A DNA stretch of 64,000 nucleotides, taken from contig JABTUY010000002.1 of NCBI GenBank assembly GCA_015075165.1, positions 1 through 64,000 on the forward strand, in the 5' to 3' direction. The position numbers and the translations under genes are program-made. Positions 19,147-28,353 of the stretch are shown here, one piece after another. The notes below the pieces were generated by a model. The model saw only the letters and a list, made by a program, of their open reading frames with translations, was not told the origin of the DNA and searched no databases. The DNA is from Ideonella sp. GTDB taxonomy: Bacteria; Pseudomonadota; Gammaproteobacteria; Burkholderiales; Burkholderiaceae_C. Every line of letters begins with the position of its first letter. Positions within the stretch are counted from its first letter, which is position 1.

Positions 19147-21813
19147 TCATCGAACCAGCCCGAGGCGACGTGCGATGGCCACCGCTTGGGTTCGGCTGCT
19201 CGCCCCGAGTTTGAGGTTGATGCTTCGCAGATGCGTGCGCACGGTGCTGTCCGAAACAAACAGCTTCGCGGACAGGGCCTTGTTGGAGTGCCCCTCGGCA
19301 AGAAGACCAACCAAGCGCAGCTCTTTGGCGGTCAGCGGCTCCTGCACCGCAGGGTTCGCGTCGCTGGTAGCGCTGCCATCTTCGATTGCTACCCAGTGGA
19401 AGCCCGCCAGCAGTTGCTCCGCGAAGGTGGCAACAAGGCGATCCGACATCGCCCCGTTCTTCTTGACTTGAATCAGCAAGCCGGCTGCCATTGGGCCCTC
19501 GTCGACGAATAGGCGCACCGCCGCCTCGCCCGCAGCTTCGTGCAGGAGGTCGATCATCTCGCCCGTTGCGGCCGAGCTTTCACCAAGTAATGCGCAGGCC
19601 ATGGCATGTAACAGCCGCAACTTGAGCGCACGGCGCGATTGCTTCTGGGCGAGCGCCAAGCGAAGCAATGCGTCCGACCGAACTTTTGCGGCATCGCCTC
19701 GCCCCGCGAACAGATCTCGCCGCACGAGAGCGATATTCAGATCATCCCAGTCGTGGGCAAGGTGTCGCCGCGTCTGGATCTCGCTCCACGGTGCTGCCTC
19801 GGCGGCGAGAGACAGCTCAGCGTCCGCGGCGTCTGTATGTCCTTGGCGCAACAGTACCCAGGCGCGCTCCAGGCGCGCAGCAGCAACGAATCGTGGTAAG
19901 TGCCGCTCATAGCCAAGCTGCTCCAGCTCCGAGATCCGTTCGAAGGCCTCCGCGATGTCACCATCGTCGAAGGCGATCCGCGATAGCTGGCGCAGTCCGA
20001 TGATGGTGTGATCGGGTAGCCAGGCATCACGCGCAAACGGCAAGTAGATCTGCAACAACTGCTTGGCGCGAGCGAGATCACCCGCTTCGTATACCGAGGT
20101 GGCATATAGCAAGCCAGCGAACGCATTGCCATATCCGGCGTGCGCGCTGGCCGCCTGCGAAGTCTTCAGCGCGAGCCGGAACCGCGCCTGCGCCTGGACC
20201 ATGCGGCCTTCGAGCAGATCGATCATGCCTTCGACCGATTCGGAGAACATGCGGTGGAATTGACTCGTAGCCTGTTCCTCGCGCGCGCGCGCGACGAGTC
20301 TGCGCGCCTCCTCGAACAGGCCCAGCACCACGGCCGCCGTTGCGGTCGAATTCACCAGCGCAGCATGGGCGAAACGCGACGTAGTCGGCAGCGATGACAG
20401 CCACTTGCGACCCTCGGTGTACGCCTCGTCCCAGAGATCCAACTGCACCTTCAACGAGCACCGGATGCTGATCACATGGGCACGCACTTCGAAGTTGTCG
20501 CTTGTGGCCGACCTCATTCGGTCCAGAAGATCCAGGCTACCTTGCGGCCCCTTCGTGTAGCTCACTGCCCATGCGTGCGTAACCCGCAGCGTCGGTGATC
20601 TCTCCAGCGCGTGAACCGGCAGCGCATCGAACCAGCGAATGAGCAGACTGAGCCGTCCTTGCGTGAGCAGATCGATTGCTTGGCTCTCCAGCAGGGCTAC
20701 AGCCGAACTGGTATGGCCACCGCCGATCAGGTGTTCGATTGCCGGTACGAGCCGTCCTTGACGCTGGAAGGCTTCAGCAGCGCACAGGTGCAGCGCCGCA
20801 ACCTCTGTCGGGTACTCCCGCTGCAACTCGGCCTTCAGAAAACCGGCTACCAGCTTGTGGTACCGCCAGACGCGCTTATTGGGCTCCAGCGCTACGAGGA
20901 AGACGTCGCCTTGGACCAATTCGCGCAGCACATCGTCGACATCTTCGTCGGGCACGAGCGCGCGGCACAAGGATGGCGACAGCTCAGGGAGGATCGATGT
21001 GCGCAGCAGGAACCGCCGCGCCCGCGCGGTCTGTTGCGAGAGCACCTGCTCCGCCAAGTAAGTGGCGAGCGCAGCCTCCGTGCCCGAGAAAGTGGAAATG
21101 AACCCCGGCCTACGATCCTCTCGCCCGAGCGCCAGCCAAGCCAGCCACGTGGCAGCCGGCCAGCCTTCCGTTCTGTCGTGCAGCGCGGCGATCTCGTTCG
21201 CCGAAAGGCCCCGCGCTTGTCGTCCTTCGAAGAACGCTCGGGTTTCGGCAAGCGAGAACCGCAGGTCGCGTGCATCTACCTCCAACAGTTGCTCGGCTAC
21301 CCGAAGCCGCGCGATTCGAAGTTCGGGGGCCGTGCGAGTGCCGATGACGATACGGCCGCCCGGGGGCAGTCGTTCGATGAACTGTTCCAGGATGGCCAGC
21401 GCGCCTCGCGAATGGATGACCTCCAACTCGTCGACGAACACCACGAAGGGATAGGCGATCGCCTCCATCCGTTGGGTAATGGCGAACACCGCGTCGCTGG
21501 GCGACAGGTTGGCGAGCGGTGCAACCGCCGTCGGATCGCCGAAACGCAGTTCAGCAACTGCGGTGCTGAGACTGGCGAGAATCCGTGAAGCATCGTTGTC
21601 GGCCGCATCCACCGTCAACCACGCAGTCGCGATTCCCGCTTCGCGCAGCGCGCTGCGGGACTGCGACATGAGCGTGCTCTTGCCGTAACCGACAGGTCCG
21701 CGAACCACCACCAAGCGAACCGGGCCCCGCTGCGTGAGCATCGTGATCAAGCGGTCCCGCCGCACGTGACGCTCATCAAGTGCCGGGGGGTTCAGTTTGC
21801 TGAGCGGAATCAT
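19147..21813 (-). CDS. Large ATP-binding LuxR-family transcriptional regulator (MalT/LAL type)
   Basis: An 888-residue regulator. A STAND-type ATPase domain is at the N-terminus, with Walker A GPVGYGKST at residues 39-47 and a Walker B-like FVVFVDELE. The middle is helical, TPR-like and of the MalT kind. A LuxR helix-turn-helix ends the protein, with TAKELRLVGLLAEGHSNKAL followed by VSDSTVRTHLRSI. Such proteins oligomerise on binding ATP and an inducer, which is unknown here. I chose the ATG at 21813; a TTG three codons upstream is possible. Codon use is less G/C-biased than in the flanking core genes. The insertion sequence begins 75 bases upstream of its start, so its native promoter may be lost or replaced. 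Confidence 0.9.
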   Translation of the reverse strand: MIPLSKLNPPALDERHVRRDRLITMLTQRGPVRLVVVRGPVGYGKSTLMSQSRSALREAGIATAWLTVDAADNDASRILASLSTAVAELRFGDPTAVAPLANLSPSDAVFAITQRMEAIAYPFVVFVDELEVIHSRGALAILEQFIERLPPGGRIVIGTRTAPELRIARLRVAEQLLEVDARDLRFSLAETRAFFEGRQARGLSANEIAALHDRTEGWPAATWLAWLALGREDRRPGFISTFSGTEAALATYLAEQVLSQQTARARRFLLRTSILPELSPSLCRALVPDEDVDDVLRELVQGDVFLVALEPNKRVWRYHKLVAGFLKAELQREYPTEVAALHLCAAEAFQRQGRLVPAIEHLIGGGHTSSAVALLESQAIDLLTQGRLSLLIRWFDALPVHALERSPTLRVTHAWAVSYTKGPQGSLDLLDRMRSATSDNFEVRAHVISIRCSLKVQLDLWDEAYTEGRKWLSSLPTTSRFAHAALVNSTATAAVVLGLFEEARRLVARAREEQATSQFHRMFSESVEGMIDLLEGRMVQAQARFRLALKTSQAASAHAGYGNAFAGLLYATSVYEAGDLARAKQLLQIYLPFARDAWLPDHTIIGLRQLSRIAFDDGDIAEAFERISELEQLGYERHLPRFVAAARLERAWVLLRQGHTDAADAELSLAAEAAPWSEIQTRRHLAHDWDDLNIALVRRDLFAGRGDAAKVRSDALLRLALAQKQSRRALKLRLLHAMACALLGESSAATGEMIDLLHEAAGEAAVRLFVDEGPMAAGLLIQVKKNGAMSDRLVATFAEQLLAGFHWVAIEDGSATSDANPAVQEPLTAKELRLVGLLAEGHSNKALSAKLFVSDSTVRTHLRSINLKLGASSRTQAVAIARRLGLVR

Positions 21814-21888
21814 GGACGACAACGCAGCCTGGCCGAGTTTACAAGTCCATCGAAGGCAACGCTGAACAAGTCCACGCCCATCAAATCA

Positions 21889-21914
21889 GGCTCTGTTGAA
21901 ATTCAAGTGGGTTG
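21889..21914 (+). repeat. Left terminal inverted repeat of the ISL3-type element
   Basis: The segment begins GGCTCTGTTGAAATTC and continues into AAGTGGGTTG. It corresponds, with mismatches, to the right end at 23290-23316 read on the opposite strand. It overlaps the 3' end of the transposase remnant. Confidence 0.6.
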
Positions 21915-23140
21915 CGTGGCATGAGGGTTGACTGCGCGGAAGTCGAGCTTGCCGGCGATCAGGAAGATCACGGTCTTGATGGTGTGGAAGCTGCCGTAGC
22001 CGCGCGCGCGCCGCTTGGCGGCCTGGAACAGGCCGTTGAGCGCCTCGAGGAAGCCGTTGGTCTGGCGGGTCTGCGCCCAGGCGACGATGCCCTCGAGATG
22101 GCGGCGCACGAGCGCGGCCACCTCCTTCATCGGCTCGACCTTGGAGCGCATGACGCAGGTGCACCAGTGCGCGAGCATCGCGCGCACGACGTTGATCTGC
22201 TTGCGCTCGAGGATCTCGCGCAACTGCTCCTTGTAGACCCAGGCGCGTGCCGTGCGCACCGTGGTCATCCTGGGGATCAGCGCGTCCAGATCGGCGGCGG
22301 CTTCGGGCTTGAGGCTGGCGCGGTCCTTCAGCAGCGACCAGCGCAGGCCCTTGAGCGACTTATCGGCGCGCTGCTCGATGCGTCGCATCTTGTCCACCGC
22401 CGCGTTGGCATGCCCCAGACGACGTGGAACTTGTCGAACGTGATCCGGGCGTTGGGCAGCGCCTCGGCGCAGCCCTTGATGAACGCCGGCGACATGTCGA
22501 TGCTGACCGACTCGATGGCCTCGGGCGGGCAGCCGTGTTCGGCCAACTCGGCAGCGATCGTCGCGATGGTCTTGACCTCGCGCCCCTCGGCCACCGCCAG
22601 CACGCGCCGCTCGGTGGCGTCGGCCGCCAGCGTGATGTAGTCATGGCCGCGAGCACGCGAGGTCTCGTCGATGGCCAGCGCGGTGACGGCGCTGAAGTCC
22701 GCCACCTCCAACGCCAGTGCGACGTAGCGCCGACAGATCGCCAGCACCCGGTGCGCAGAGATGCCCGCGATGCGCGCCACGGCAGCAAACGGCATCTGCG
22801 GCGCCAACATCAGCACCAGCGCCTCGAACAGCAGCGTGAAGCCCGAGAGCTTGCCGGCAAACGGCGGCTTGACCAGCTGCACCGAGCCGTCGGGCAGCTT
22901 CACCCGCGGCATGCGCACCTCGAGCACGCACTCGTGCTGGAAGAAGTTCAGGTGCCGGTAGGTCTTGGTCAGGCTGTCGTACACCGGATGCTCGCCGGCC
23001 GCACCCTCGACGGCGAAGCGGCTGCCGGCGGCGTAGTCGATGCCTACCGTCAGCACCTTGGAGGCCTCGTCGAACCGCACGCCGGCAACGAACCACGGCG
23101 GCGCGATGCCCAGCGCCGCTTCGAACAACCTGTCATGCAT
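21903..23140 (-). pseudogene. ISL3-family transposase, frameshifted
   Basis: The N-terminal part (from the ATG at 23140) contains a helix-turn-helix-like region around FAAVARIAGISAHRVLAICR and the DDE-domain acidic residues in ALAIDETSRARGHDY and VSIDMSPAFIKG. At about 22,410-22,420, just after FDKFHVV, the frame shifts: two extra bases (or one missing) precede HANAAVDKMRRIEQ. The second frame then continues to the stop at 21903 with the family's C-terminal block NGFLEALNGLFQAAKRRARGYGSF. Apart from this single shift the gene looks full length, so it was inactivated recently or, less likely, uses programmed frameshifting. It could not make a full protein without the shift. Confidence 0.82.
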
Positions 23141-23289
23141 ACGAATCGCTCCAGCTCGTTATGGCCGATGCGTCAGCTTGCCGCATCGGCCATGACGGCC
23201 AGCGTAGCGGCTGGCGCCCGGCGTCAAGGGTTCGCTGCGCCGGGCTGCGCCCGCCCTTGACCCCGACCGCCAGCCCAAACACCGCTGAA

Positions 23290-23316
23290 TTCACCCACTC
23301 GGAATTCAAGAGAGGC
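23290..23316 (-). repeat. Right terminal inverted repeat of the ISL3-type element
   Basis: Read on the minus strand it begins GCCTCTCTTGAATTCC and continues GAGTGGGTGAATT. The outer 12 bases match the left end with two mismatches. The element's outermost G completes a TAG stop codon in the interrupted neighbouring gene. Confidence 0.6.
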
Positions 23317-23447
23317 TACAGAAAGCTGGTCATGCCGCCCGCGTAGCAAGCACCGGGCAAGGTCCCCGTCACGATGATGCGGTCGTAGCACGACAGCACC
23401 CCATGCAGGTTCGCCGCATATCGATCCGTCAGCGCCGCAGCAGCCAT
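23316..23447 (-). pseudogene. N-terminal fragment of an uncharacterised mobile-element-associated protein, cut by the IS
   Basis: The frame starts at ATG 23447 with MAAAALTDRYAANLHGVLSC and continues through DRIIVTGTLPGACYAGGMTSFL. It is then stopped by a TAG formed exactly at the junction with the IS right end. The wording resembles a widespread family that begins with a phrase like GVLSCYDR..GTL..; I recognise the pattern but not a function. Only 43 residues remain. The sequence on the far side of the IS does not continue the gene, so the remainder has been lost. Confidence 0.6.
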
Positions 23448-23829
23448 GGCCGATCACCTCGCCATCGGTGTGCAGGGCATCGTATTGCTTGTTTGGTTCC
23501 GGCTCTGCCGGCTTAGGGTGAAAGGTTCGCGCCAAGGCGTGATAAGGGCCGGCGGCCAGCCCAGTCCGCTTCGAAATCACATCTGGTCCGCCGAATTCGC
23601 ACCATTCGCCGGCCTTGCGTGCCCTCGCTACTGCTTGCCGCGCTTCGAAGCCTTGTTCAGCGTTGCCCGAATTCGTCGGTTCCGACGAGTGCGGACTGCG
23701 AATCGTCCGCGCACACTGCGTGCCAGCGAGGCGCTCCGGGGTCGGCAAGGATGTGCCTGATGCTGTCGTTTCGAGGTCGCTGCGATTGAGGTTCCAGATG
23801 GGCCTTCTTGATCTCAGTGAAAGGCGCGC
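23448..23829. other. Intergenic region without a supported gene
   Basis: About 380 bases between the truncated gene and dctQ. The minus strand has an open frame with a phrase such as GGPDVISKRTGLAAGPYHAL, but no start, motif or family could be assigned. It may be further debris of the interrupted element. The TRAP operon promoter should lie in its right half; no convincing -35/-10 pair was found. Confidence 0.4.
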
Positions 23830-24360
23830 GTGACTCCCGATCAACCTCATGGAAGCGAGCCCCCCGTCGAGCAGGTTCCTGAAGGGACCATGACGCCTGA
23901 GGCCTTGATTGCGACGCTCGCCATGGCGATCATCGTCGTCATCACGGTCGCGAACGTGCTCGTACGGTACTTTACGAATGGCTCCTTCGCCTGGACCGAG
24001 GAGATTTCGGTCTATCTCATGGTTGTGGTCACGCTGGCCGGGTCGGCTTTCGCGGCGATGCAAGACCGGCACGTCCGTCTTAGTGCGGTTGTCGAGAGCG
24101 GCCCGCCTGCGAGGCGACAGCGCCTCGCATTCCTTTCCGCGGCGACCGCCACGACTCTCTATATCGTCTTGACCGTCTTGCTGGTCCGCCTGGGCTACGA
24201 GGAGTTCATATACGGAGAAACTTCGGTAGCCCTCGGGTTGCCCCGCTGGTGGTACACGACGACGCTGGTCGCGCTTTGCGCGACTGTCGCTGCCCGCACG
24301 GCCGTTTGGGGGTTGCGCAGAGCCCGTGGCGATGAGTCAACCACGGGCCCATCGGCATGA
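23830..24360 (+). CDS. dctQ: TRAP transporter small membrane subunit (DctQ)
   Basis: A 176-residue inner-membrane protein with four hydrophobic segments, the usual DctQ topology. The family pattern ITVANVLVRYFTNGSFAWTEEIS (residues about 38-60) and the later RHVRLSAVV segment are typical. It starts at GTG (23830) after GAAAGG; an ATG at 23890 is also possible, but the longer N-terminus with a VPEG-like segment is common in close relatives. It stops inside the dctM start (ATGA). With DctM and DctP it forms a sodium- or proton-driven uptake system for an organic acid. Confidence 0.88.
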   Translation: MTPDQPHGSEPPVEQVPEGTMTPEALIATLAMAIIVVITVANVLVRYFTNGSFAWTEEISVYLMVVVTLAGSAFAAMQDRHVRLSAVVESGPPARRQRLAFLSAATATTLYIVLTVLLVRLGYEEFIYGETSVALGLPRWWYTTTLVALCATVAARTAVWGLRRARGDESTTGPSA

Positions 24361-25664
24361 TGATCCTGCACGCGTTGGTCCTGTTTGGTGGCTTTCTCTT
24401 ACTCGCGGTGCTCGGCGTACCGATCGCGATCGCCCTCGGCCTCAGCGGCACCCTGGTCATAGCGCTCGCCAACCTCGATTCAATCTGGTTCGGCACGATT
24501 GCGGTGCCACAGAACTTCCTAGCGTCAATCTCCAAGTACCCGCTGCTCGCGCTGCCGATGTTCGTGCTGGTCGGCAGCGTCTTCGATCGCGCCGGCGTAG
24601 CGCAACGGCTCGTTGCGCTCGCGACTGCGGTGGTTGGTCGCGGTATAGGCACCTTACCGCTGGTTGCCATCCTGGTTGCGATCGTGCTCGGGGGCATCTC
24701 GGGCTCCGGCGCTGCCAGCTCAGCGGCGCTTGGAGCGGTGATGCTCGGTGCGATGGCGCGGGCCGGCTACGCGCCAGCGTTCTCCGCGACCGTGCTCGGC
24801 TCCGCGGCCGCAACGGACATCCTTATTCCGCCTTCGATCGCGCTCGTGATCTACAGCGTCATGGTTCCCGGCGTTTCGGTGCTCACTATGTTCGCTGCCG
24901 GAGTCATCCCAGGCCTTCTCTGCGCGGTTGCGCTAGCCGCGCCGGCGTTCATGCTCTCGCGCCGACACGGTTTCGGTGCTGCGGAAAAGTCGCTTCCGAG
25001 GCCATCGTTCTGGAAGAGCCTACGCGAGGCTTCGTGGGGCCTCGCGGCGCCCGTACTCATTCTCGGCGGAATGCGCATCGGTTTGTTCACACCGACCGAG
25101 GCGGCCGCGGTCGCGGTGGCCTACGGGATATTGATCGGCATGTTCGTGCATCGCACCATCCGTCCGCGCGATCTACCTGGGATTCTGCTCGAAGGGGCAG
25201 AGATCAGCGCAGTGATCATGCTGGTGATGGCGTGCGCCGGTGTGTTTGCCTACTCCGTGATCACGCTCGGGCTCGCCGATCCGATCGGGAACGCCGTTCG
25301 TGACTCGCCGCTTGGAGACATCGGCACGCTCATCGGGGTCCTGCTGATTCTCTTGGTCGTCGGGATGTTCCTCGACGGCGTTTCGATCTTCCTAATATTC
25401 GTGCCGCTGCTTACACCGATGCTACGGGCTCTGAGCTGGGACCCTGTCTGGTTCGGCATCCTGCTCACGATGTGCGTCGCGATTGGGCAGTTCACCCCGC
25501 CGATGGCGGTAAACCTGATGGTCTCGTGCAGGCTCGCCGGCGTGTCGGTCGACCAGACCCTACCGTGGGTCTCGTGGTTTGTTCTGGCCTTCGGAATTGC
25601 CGTGGCTGCTGTAGTGAAGTGGCCGGATCTCGCGCTCTGGTTGCCGCGCGCGCTCGGCCTGTGA
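24357..25664 (+). CDS. dctM: TRAP transporter large permease subunit (DctM)
   Basis: A 435-residue permease with about 12 membrane helices that carries out ion-coupled transport. Family landmarks are the N-terminal GVPIAIALGLSG, the ISGSGAASSAALGAVML repeat region, ATDILIPPSIALVIYSV and, near the end, IGQFTPPMAVNLMVSCR. It overlaps dctQ by four bases and precedes the dctP gene by 32 bases. The substrate cannot be read from the sequence; the CoA ligase and thiolase downstream suggest a carboxylic acid. Confidence 0.92.
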   Translation: MMILHALVLFGGFLLLAVLGVPIAIALGLSGTLVIALANLDSIWFGTIAVPQNFLASISKYPLLALPMFVLVGSVFDRAGVAQRLVALATAVVGRGIGTLPLVAILVAIVLGGISGSGAASSAALGAVMLGAMARAGYAPAFSATVLGSAAATDILIPPSIALVIYSVMVPGVSVLTMFAAGVIPGLLCAVALAAPAFMLSRRHGFGAAEKSLPRPSFWKSLREASWGLAAPVLILGGMRIGLFTPTEAAAVAVAYGILIGMFVHRTIRPRDLPGILLEGAEISAVIMLVMACAGVFAYSVITLGLADPIGNAVRDSPLGDIGTLIGVLLILLVVGMFLDGVSIFLIFVPLLTPMLRALSWDPVWFGILLTMCVAIGQFTPPMAVNLMVSCRLAGVSVDQTLPWVSWFVLAFGIAVAAVVKWPDLALWLPRALGL

Positions 25665-25696
25665 TTCCGTTCGTTTCAACTCCGAGGAGAGGGACC

Positions 25697-26731
25697 ATGA
25701 CCACCCGACGTGATCTTCTGAACCTGGGCCTCGCCGGCGTCGCAGTTGGCGCCCCTGCTGTCACTTGCGCACAGCAGCCGTACAAGGCGGAGTACCGAAT
25801 GAGCGTCGCGCCGCCGAGCGCGGCGTTCGCGTGGGGTAAGGGCGCGGAGCGCTTCGCCATCCTAGCCCGCGACTACACCGAAGGTCGAATCAACATCAAA
25901 CCTTACTGGGGTGCGAGTCTGCTCCAGGGGCAGCAGGATCGGGAGTTCGCTGCGATGCGGCAGGGCGTGATCGACGTTCTCTGCGGCGCACCCGTCAACT
26001 GGTCGAATACGGTCAAAGAGTGCGGCATCTTTATGCTGCCGTTCATCACACCCGATCACCGCGCTTTCGACGCAGTGATCTCATCCGAGGCGCTCACCCG
26101 CGACTTCTTCTCGATCGTGCGCCGTGCAGGTGCCGAACCACTCGCGATCGGCGAGACCGGCTTCCGACAGATCTCCAACTCCAAACGCGCGATCACCAAA
26201 CCCGCCGACTTCAAAGGACTGAAGATCCGCGTCGCGGGCGTGCCGCTGTTCCAGGACACGCTGGCGAGCCTCGGAGCGAACCCCGCTTCGATGCCGTGGT
26301 CCGACGCCTACCCAGCCCTTGCTTCCGGTGCCGTCGATGGTCAGGAGAACCCGATCGAGGTTTTCGTCGCCGCCAAGCTGCACACGCTCGGGCAGAAGTA
26401 CCTTACCAAATGGAACTGCACGAACGATATCCTGCTGTTCGCGATTGCCAATCCAGTCTGGCAAAGCTGGAGCTCGCAGGACCAGAACGCGATTCGGGCG
26501 GCTGCACAGCAGGCAGCGCGCGAGCAGATTCAGATCGTCCGCAAGCTGTACCAGGGAGATGTCGAGGTCGTTCGTGGTTTGGGCGTGGAAGTACACGTGC
26601 CCACTCATGCGGAGATGGATGAATGGGTGCGAGCGACCCGTCAGCCGTATGCACGGTGGAAGGCCGCTTTCGGTCCCGAGCTCGTGACCAAGATCGAGGA
26701 GGTTGTCGCTGCCGCCCGGCGCCGCTTCTGA
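25697..26731 (+). CDS. dctP: TRAP transporter periplasmic solute-binding protein (DctP)
   Basis: A 344-residue binding protein. The N-terminus MTTRRDLLNLGLAGVAVGAP has a twin-arginine-like signal, with probable cleavage near residue 25 (TCAQ). The binding domain shows the DctP pattern KGLKIRVAGVPLFQDTLASLGANP, with the conserved Arg of KIRV that usually salt-bridges the ligand carboxylate, and the later SGAVDGQENP. A strong GAGGAGAGGGACC site precedes the start. It delivers substrate to DctQM. Confidence 0.92.
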   Translation: MTTRRDLLNLGLAGVAVGAPAVTCAQQPYKAEYRMSVAPPSAAFAWGKGAERFAILARDYTEGRINIKPYWGASLLQGQQDREFAAMRQGVIDVLCGAPVNWSNTVKECGIFMLPFITPDHRAFDAVISSEALTRDFFSIVRRAGAEPLAIGETGFRQISNSKRAITKPADFKGLKIRVAGVPLFQDTLASLGANPASMPWSDAYPALASGAVDGQENPIEVFVAAKLHTLGQKYLTKWNCTNDILLFAIANPVWQSWSSQDQNAIRAAAQQAAREQIQIVRKLYQGDVEVVRGLGVEVHVPTHAEMDEWVRATRQPYARWKAAFGPELVTKIEEVVAAARRRF

Positions 26732-26787
26732 CGAATGAGGCCGTCGGGACGGGCATCTCGGCAGCGACAAGCACGGGAGGACGGAAC

Positions 26788-28350
26788 ATGCGTGTGATCG
26801 ACTTCTTCGACCGCGGTTGCGGACTCGATTCATCGGCGCCGGCGTTCGTGATGCCCGATGGCACAAGCGCGAGCTACGGCGAGCTGCGCGAGGCGGCGAA
26901 TCGCGTCGCAGCGGCGCTCGTGCGCAAGCCAGGGGCTGCACCGCATGTCGCCGTGTACTCGCCGAACGACTGGCGGGCGTTCCTTCCGATCCTCGCGGCA
27001 TTCCGCGCTGGGGGCGTGTGGGTACCGATAAATGCGAGGAACGCCCTCTGCGACAACGTCGGCTTTATGAGCGTAGTCGAGGTCGATTGGCTCTTCTATC
27101 ACAGCAGCTTCTCGGCGCAGGTCGCCGAGATTCGCCGTCAGGTGCCCAGCATCCGCCGGCTCATATGCCTGGATCGAGAGGACGGGGGAGTTCCATCCCT
27201 GGATCGGCTCATGGCCGAGGAAGGGCGCGGCCCGGTACCGGATCTCGCCGAAGACGCGGACCGCGAGGCGGTGATGATGCAAACCGGTGGCACGACGGGC
27301 ACGCCGAAGGCGGTCGTGCAATCGGAGGGGTGCTGGGAGACGATGATCGCGCTCGGCTGGCAGGTCACGCCGTTCGAGGGCCGGCCGGTGCATCTCATGG
27401 CGGCGCCGATGACGCACGGTGCAGGGTTCCTCGCCTACATCTGGATGGCGGGCGGTGCGACCAATATCGTGCTCGATCGCGTCGACCCAGGCGCGATCCT
27501 CGATGCGATCGAGCAGCACCGCATTACGCACATGTACCTACCGCCGACCGCGCTCTATTCGTTGCTCGCCTATCCAGGATTGCGCGAACGGGACGTCTCG
27601 TCGCTGCGCTACTTCATCATCTCCGCCGCACCGGTCAACCCCGACAAGCTGCGCGAGGCGGTCGAGGTGTTTGGCCCCTGCCTGTGTCAGACCTACGGCC
27701 AAGCCGAATCACCCGCCTTCCTCACGTGGCTTACACCAGCTCAGACCACGCAGGCCGCGCGTGACCCGGCGTTCGCGCACCGGCTGCGAAGTTGCGGGCG
27801 GAGCACGTTGCTGTCCCGGGTCGAGGTGCTCAACGACGCCGGGCAGCCGGTCGCGCTCGGCGAACTGGGCGAGATTTGCATGAAAGGCGGGCTACGGATG
27901 CTCGGCTACTACCGGAATCCTGCAGCCACAGCAGAAGTCCGGGATGCCGCAGGTTGGCAGCACACCGGCGATATCGGATACCGCGATGCGGACGGATTTT
28001 TCTACATTGTTGACCGCAAGAAGGACATGATCGTGACCGGCGGATTCAACGTCTTCAGTGCCGAAGTCGAGCGCGCGCTCGGCGCTCATCCTGCCGTCCG
28101 CGACTGTGCGGTGTACGGCGTTCCGAGCGAGAAGTGGGGTGAAGCGGTGCATGCAACTGTCGAGCTGAAATCAGGCGCTACCGTCAGCGCACAGGAATTG
28201 ATCCTGTTCGCGAAGGAACGCGTGGGTGGAGTGAAAGCTCCGAAGTCGCTCGACTTCATCGACTCACTGCCCCGCAGTCCCGTCGGCAAGGTGCTAAAGC
28301 GAGCGTTGCGGGAGCCGCACTGGGCTGGTCGCGACCGAGCCGTGGGTTAA
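26788..28350 (+). CDS. Acyl-CoA ligase / AMP-dependent synthetase
   Basis: A 520-residue enzyme of the ANL superfamily that activates a carboxylic acid to acyl-AMP and then acyl-CoA. The signature motifs are all present: MQTGGTTGTPKAV (P-loop-like, about residue 170), TYGQAESP, TGDIGYRDADG, RKKDMIVTGGFNVF, and the C-terminal catalytic Lys in PRSPVGKVLKR. Length and order are typical of medium/long-chain or aromatic acyl-CoA ligases; the substrate is unknown. It follows the TRAP genes by 56 bases and precedes the thiolase by 3 bases, so uptake, activation and further metabolism are probably one operon. Confidence 0.9.
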   Translation: MRVIDFFDRGCGLDSSAPAFVMPDGTSASYGELREAANRVAAALVRKPGAAPHVAVYSPNDWRAFLPILAAFRAGGVWVPINARNALCDNVGFMSVVEVDWLFYHSSFSAQVAEIRRQVPSIRRLICLDREDGGVPSLDRLMAEEGRGPVPDLAEDADREAVMMQTGGTTGTPKAVVQSEGCWETMIALGWQVTPFEGRPVHLMAAPMTHGAGFLAYIWMAGGATNIVLDRVDPGAILDAIEQHRITHMYLPPTALYSLLAYPGLRERDVSSLRYFIISAAPVNPDKLREAVEVFGPCLCQTYGQAESPAFLTWLTPAQTTQAARDPAFAHRLRSCGRSTLLSRVEVLNDAGQPVALGELGEICMKGGLRMLGYYRNPAATAEVRDAAGWQHTGDIGYRDADGFFYIVDRKKDMIVTGGFNVFSAEVERALGAHPAVRDCAVYGVPSEKWGEAVHATVELKSGATVSAQELILFAKERVGGVKAPKSLDFIDSLPRSPVGKVLKRALREPHWAGRDRAVG

Positions 28351-28353
28351 GCC

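Larger units (their letters stand above)
21889..23316. mobile_element. Insertion sequence of the ISL3 family, degraded
   Basis: An element of about 1.43 kb with one transposase gene on the minus strand and imperfect terminal inverted repeats. The left end GGCTCTGTTGAA matches the right end read inward, GCCTCTCTTGAA, at 10 of 12 positions, and AGTGGGT recurs inside both ends. ISL3 elements usually make 8-bp target duplications. The flanking 8-mers (TCAAATCA left, TACAGAAA right) do not match, which suggests a rearrangement after insertion. The family assignment rests on transposase sequence features. Confidence 0.75.
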
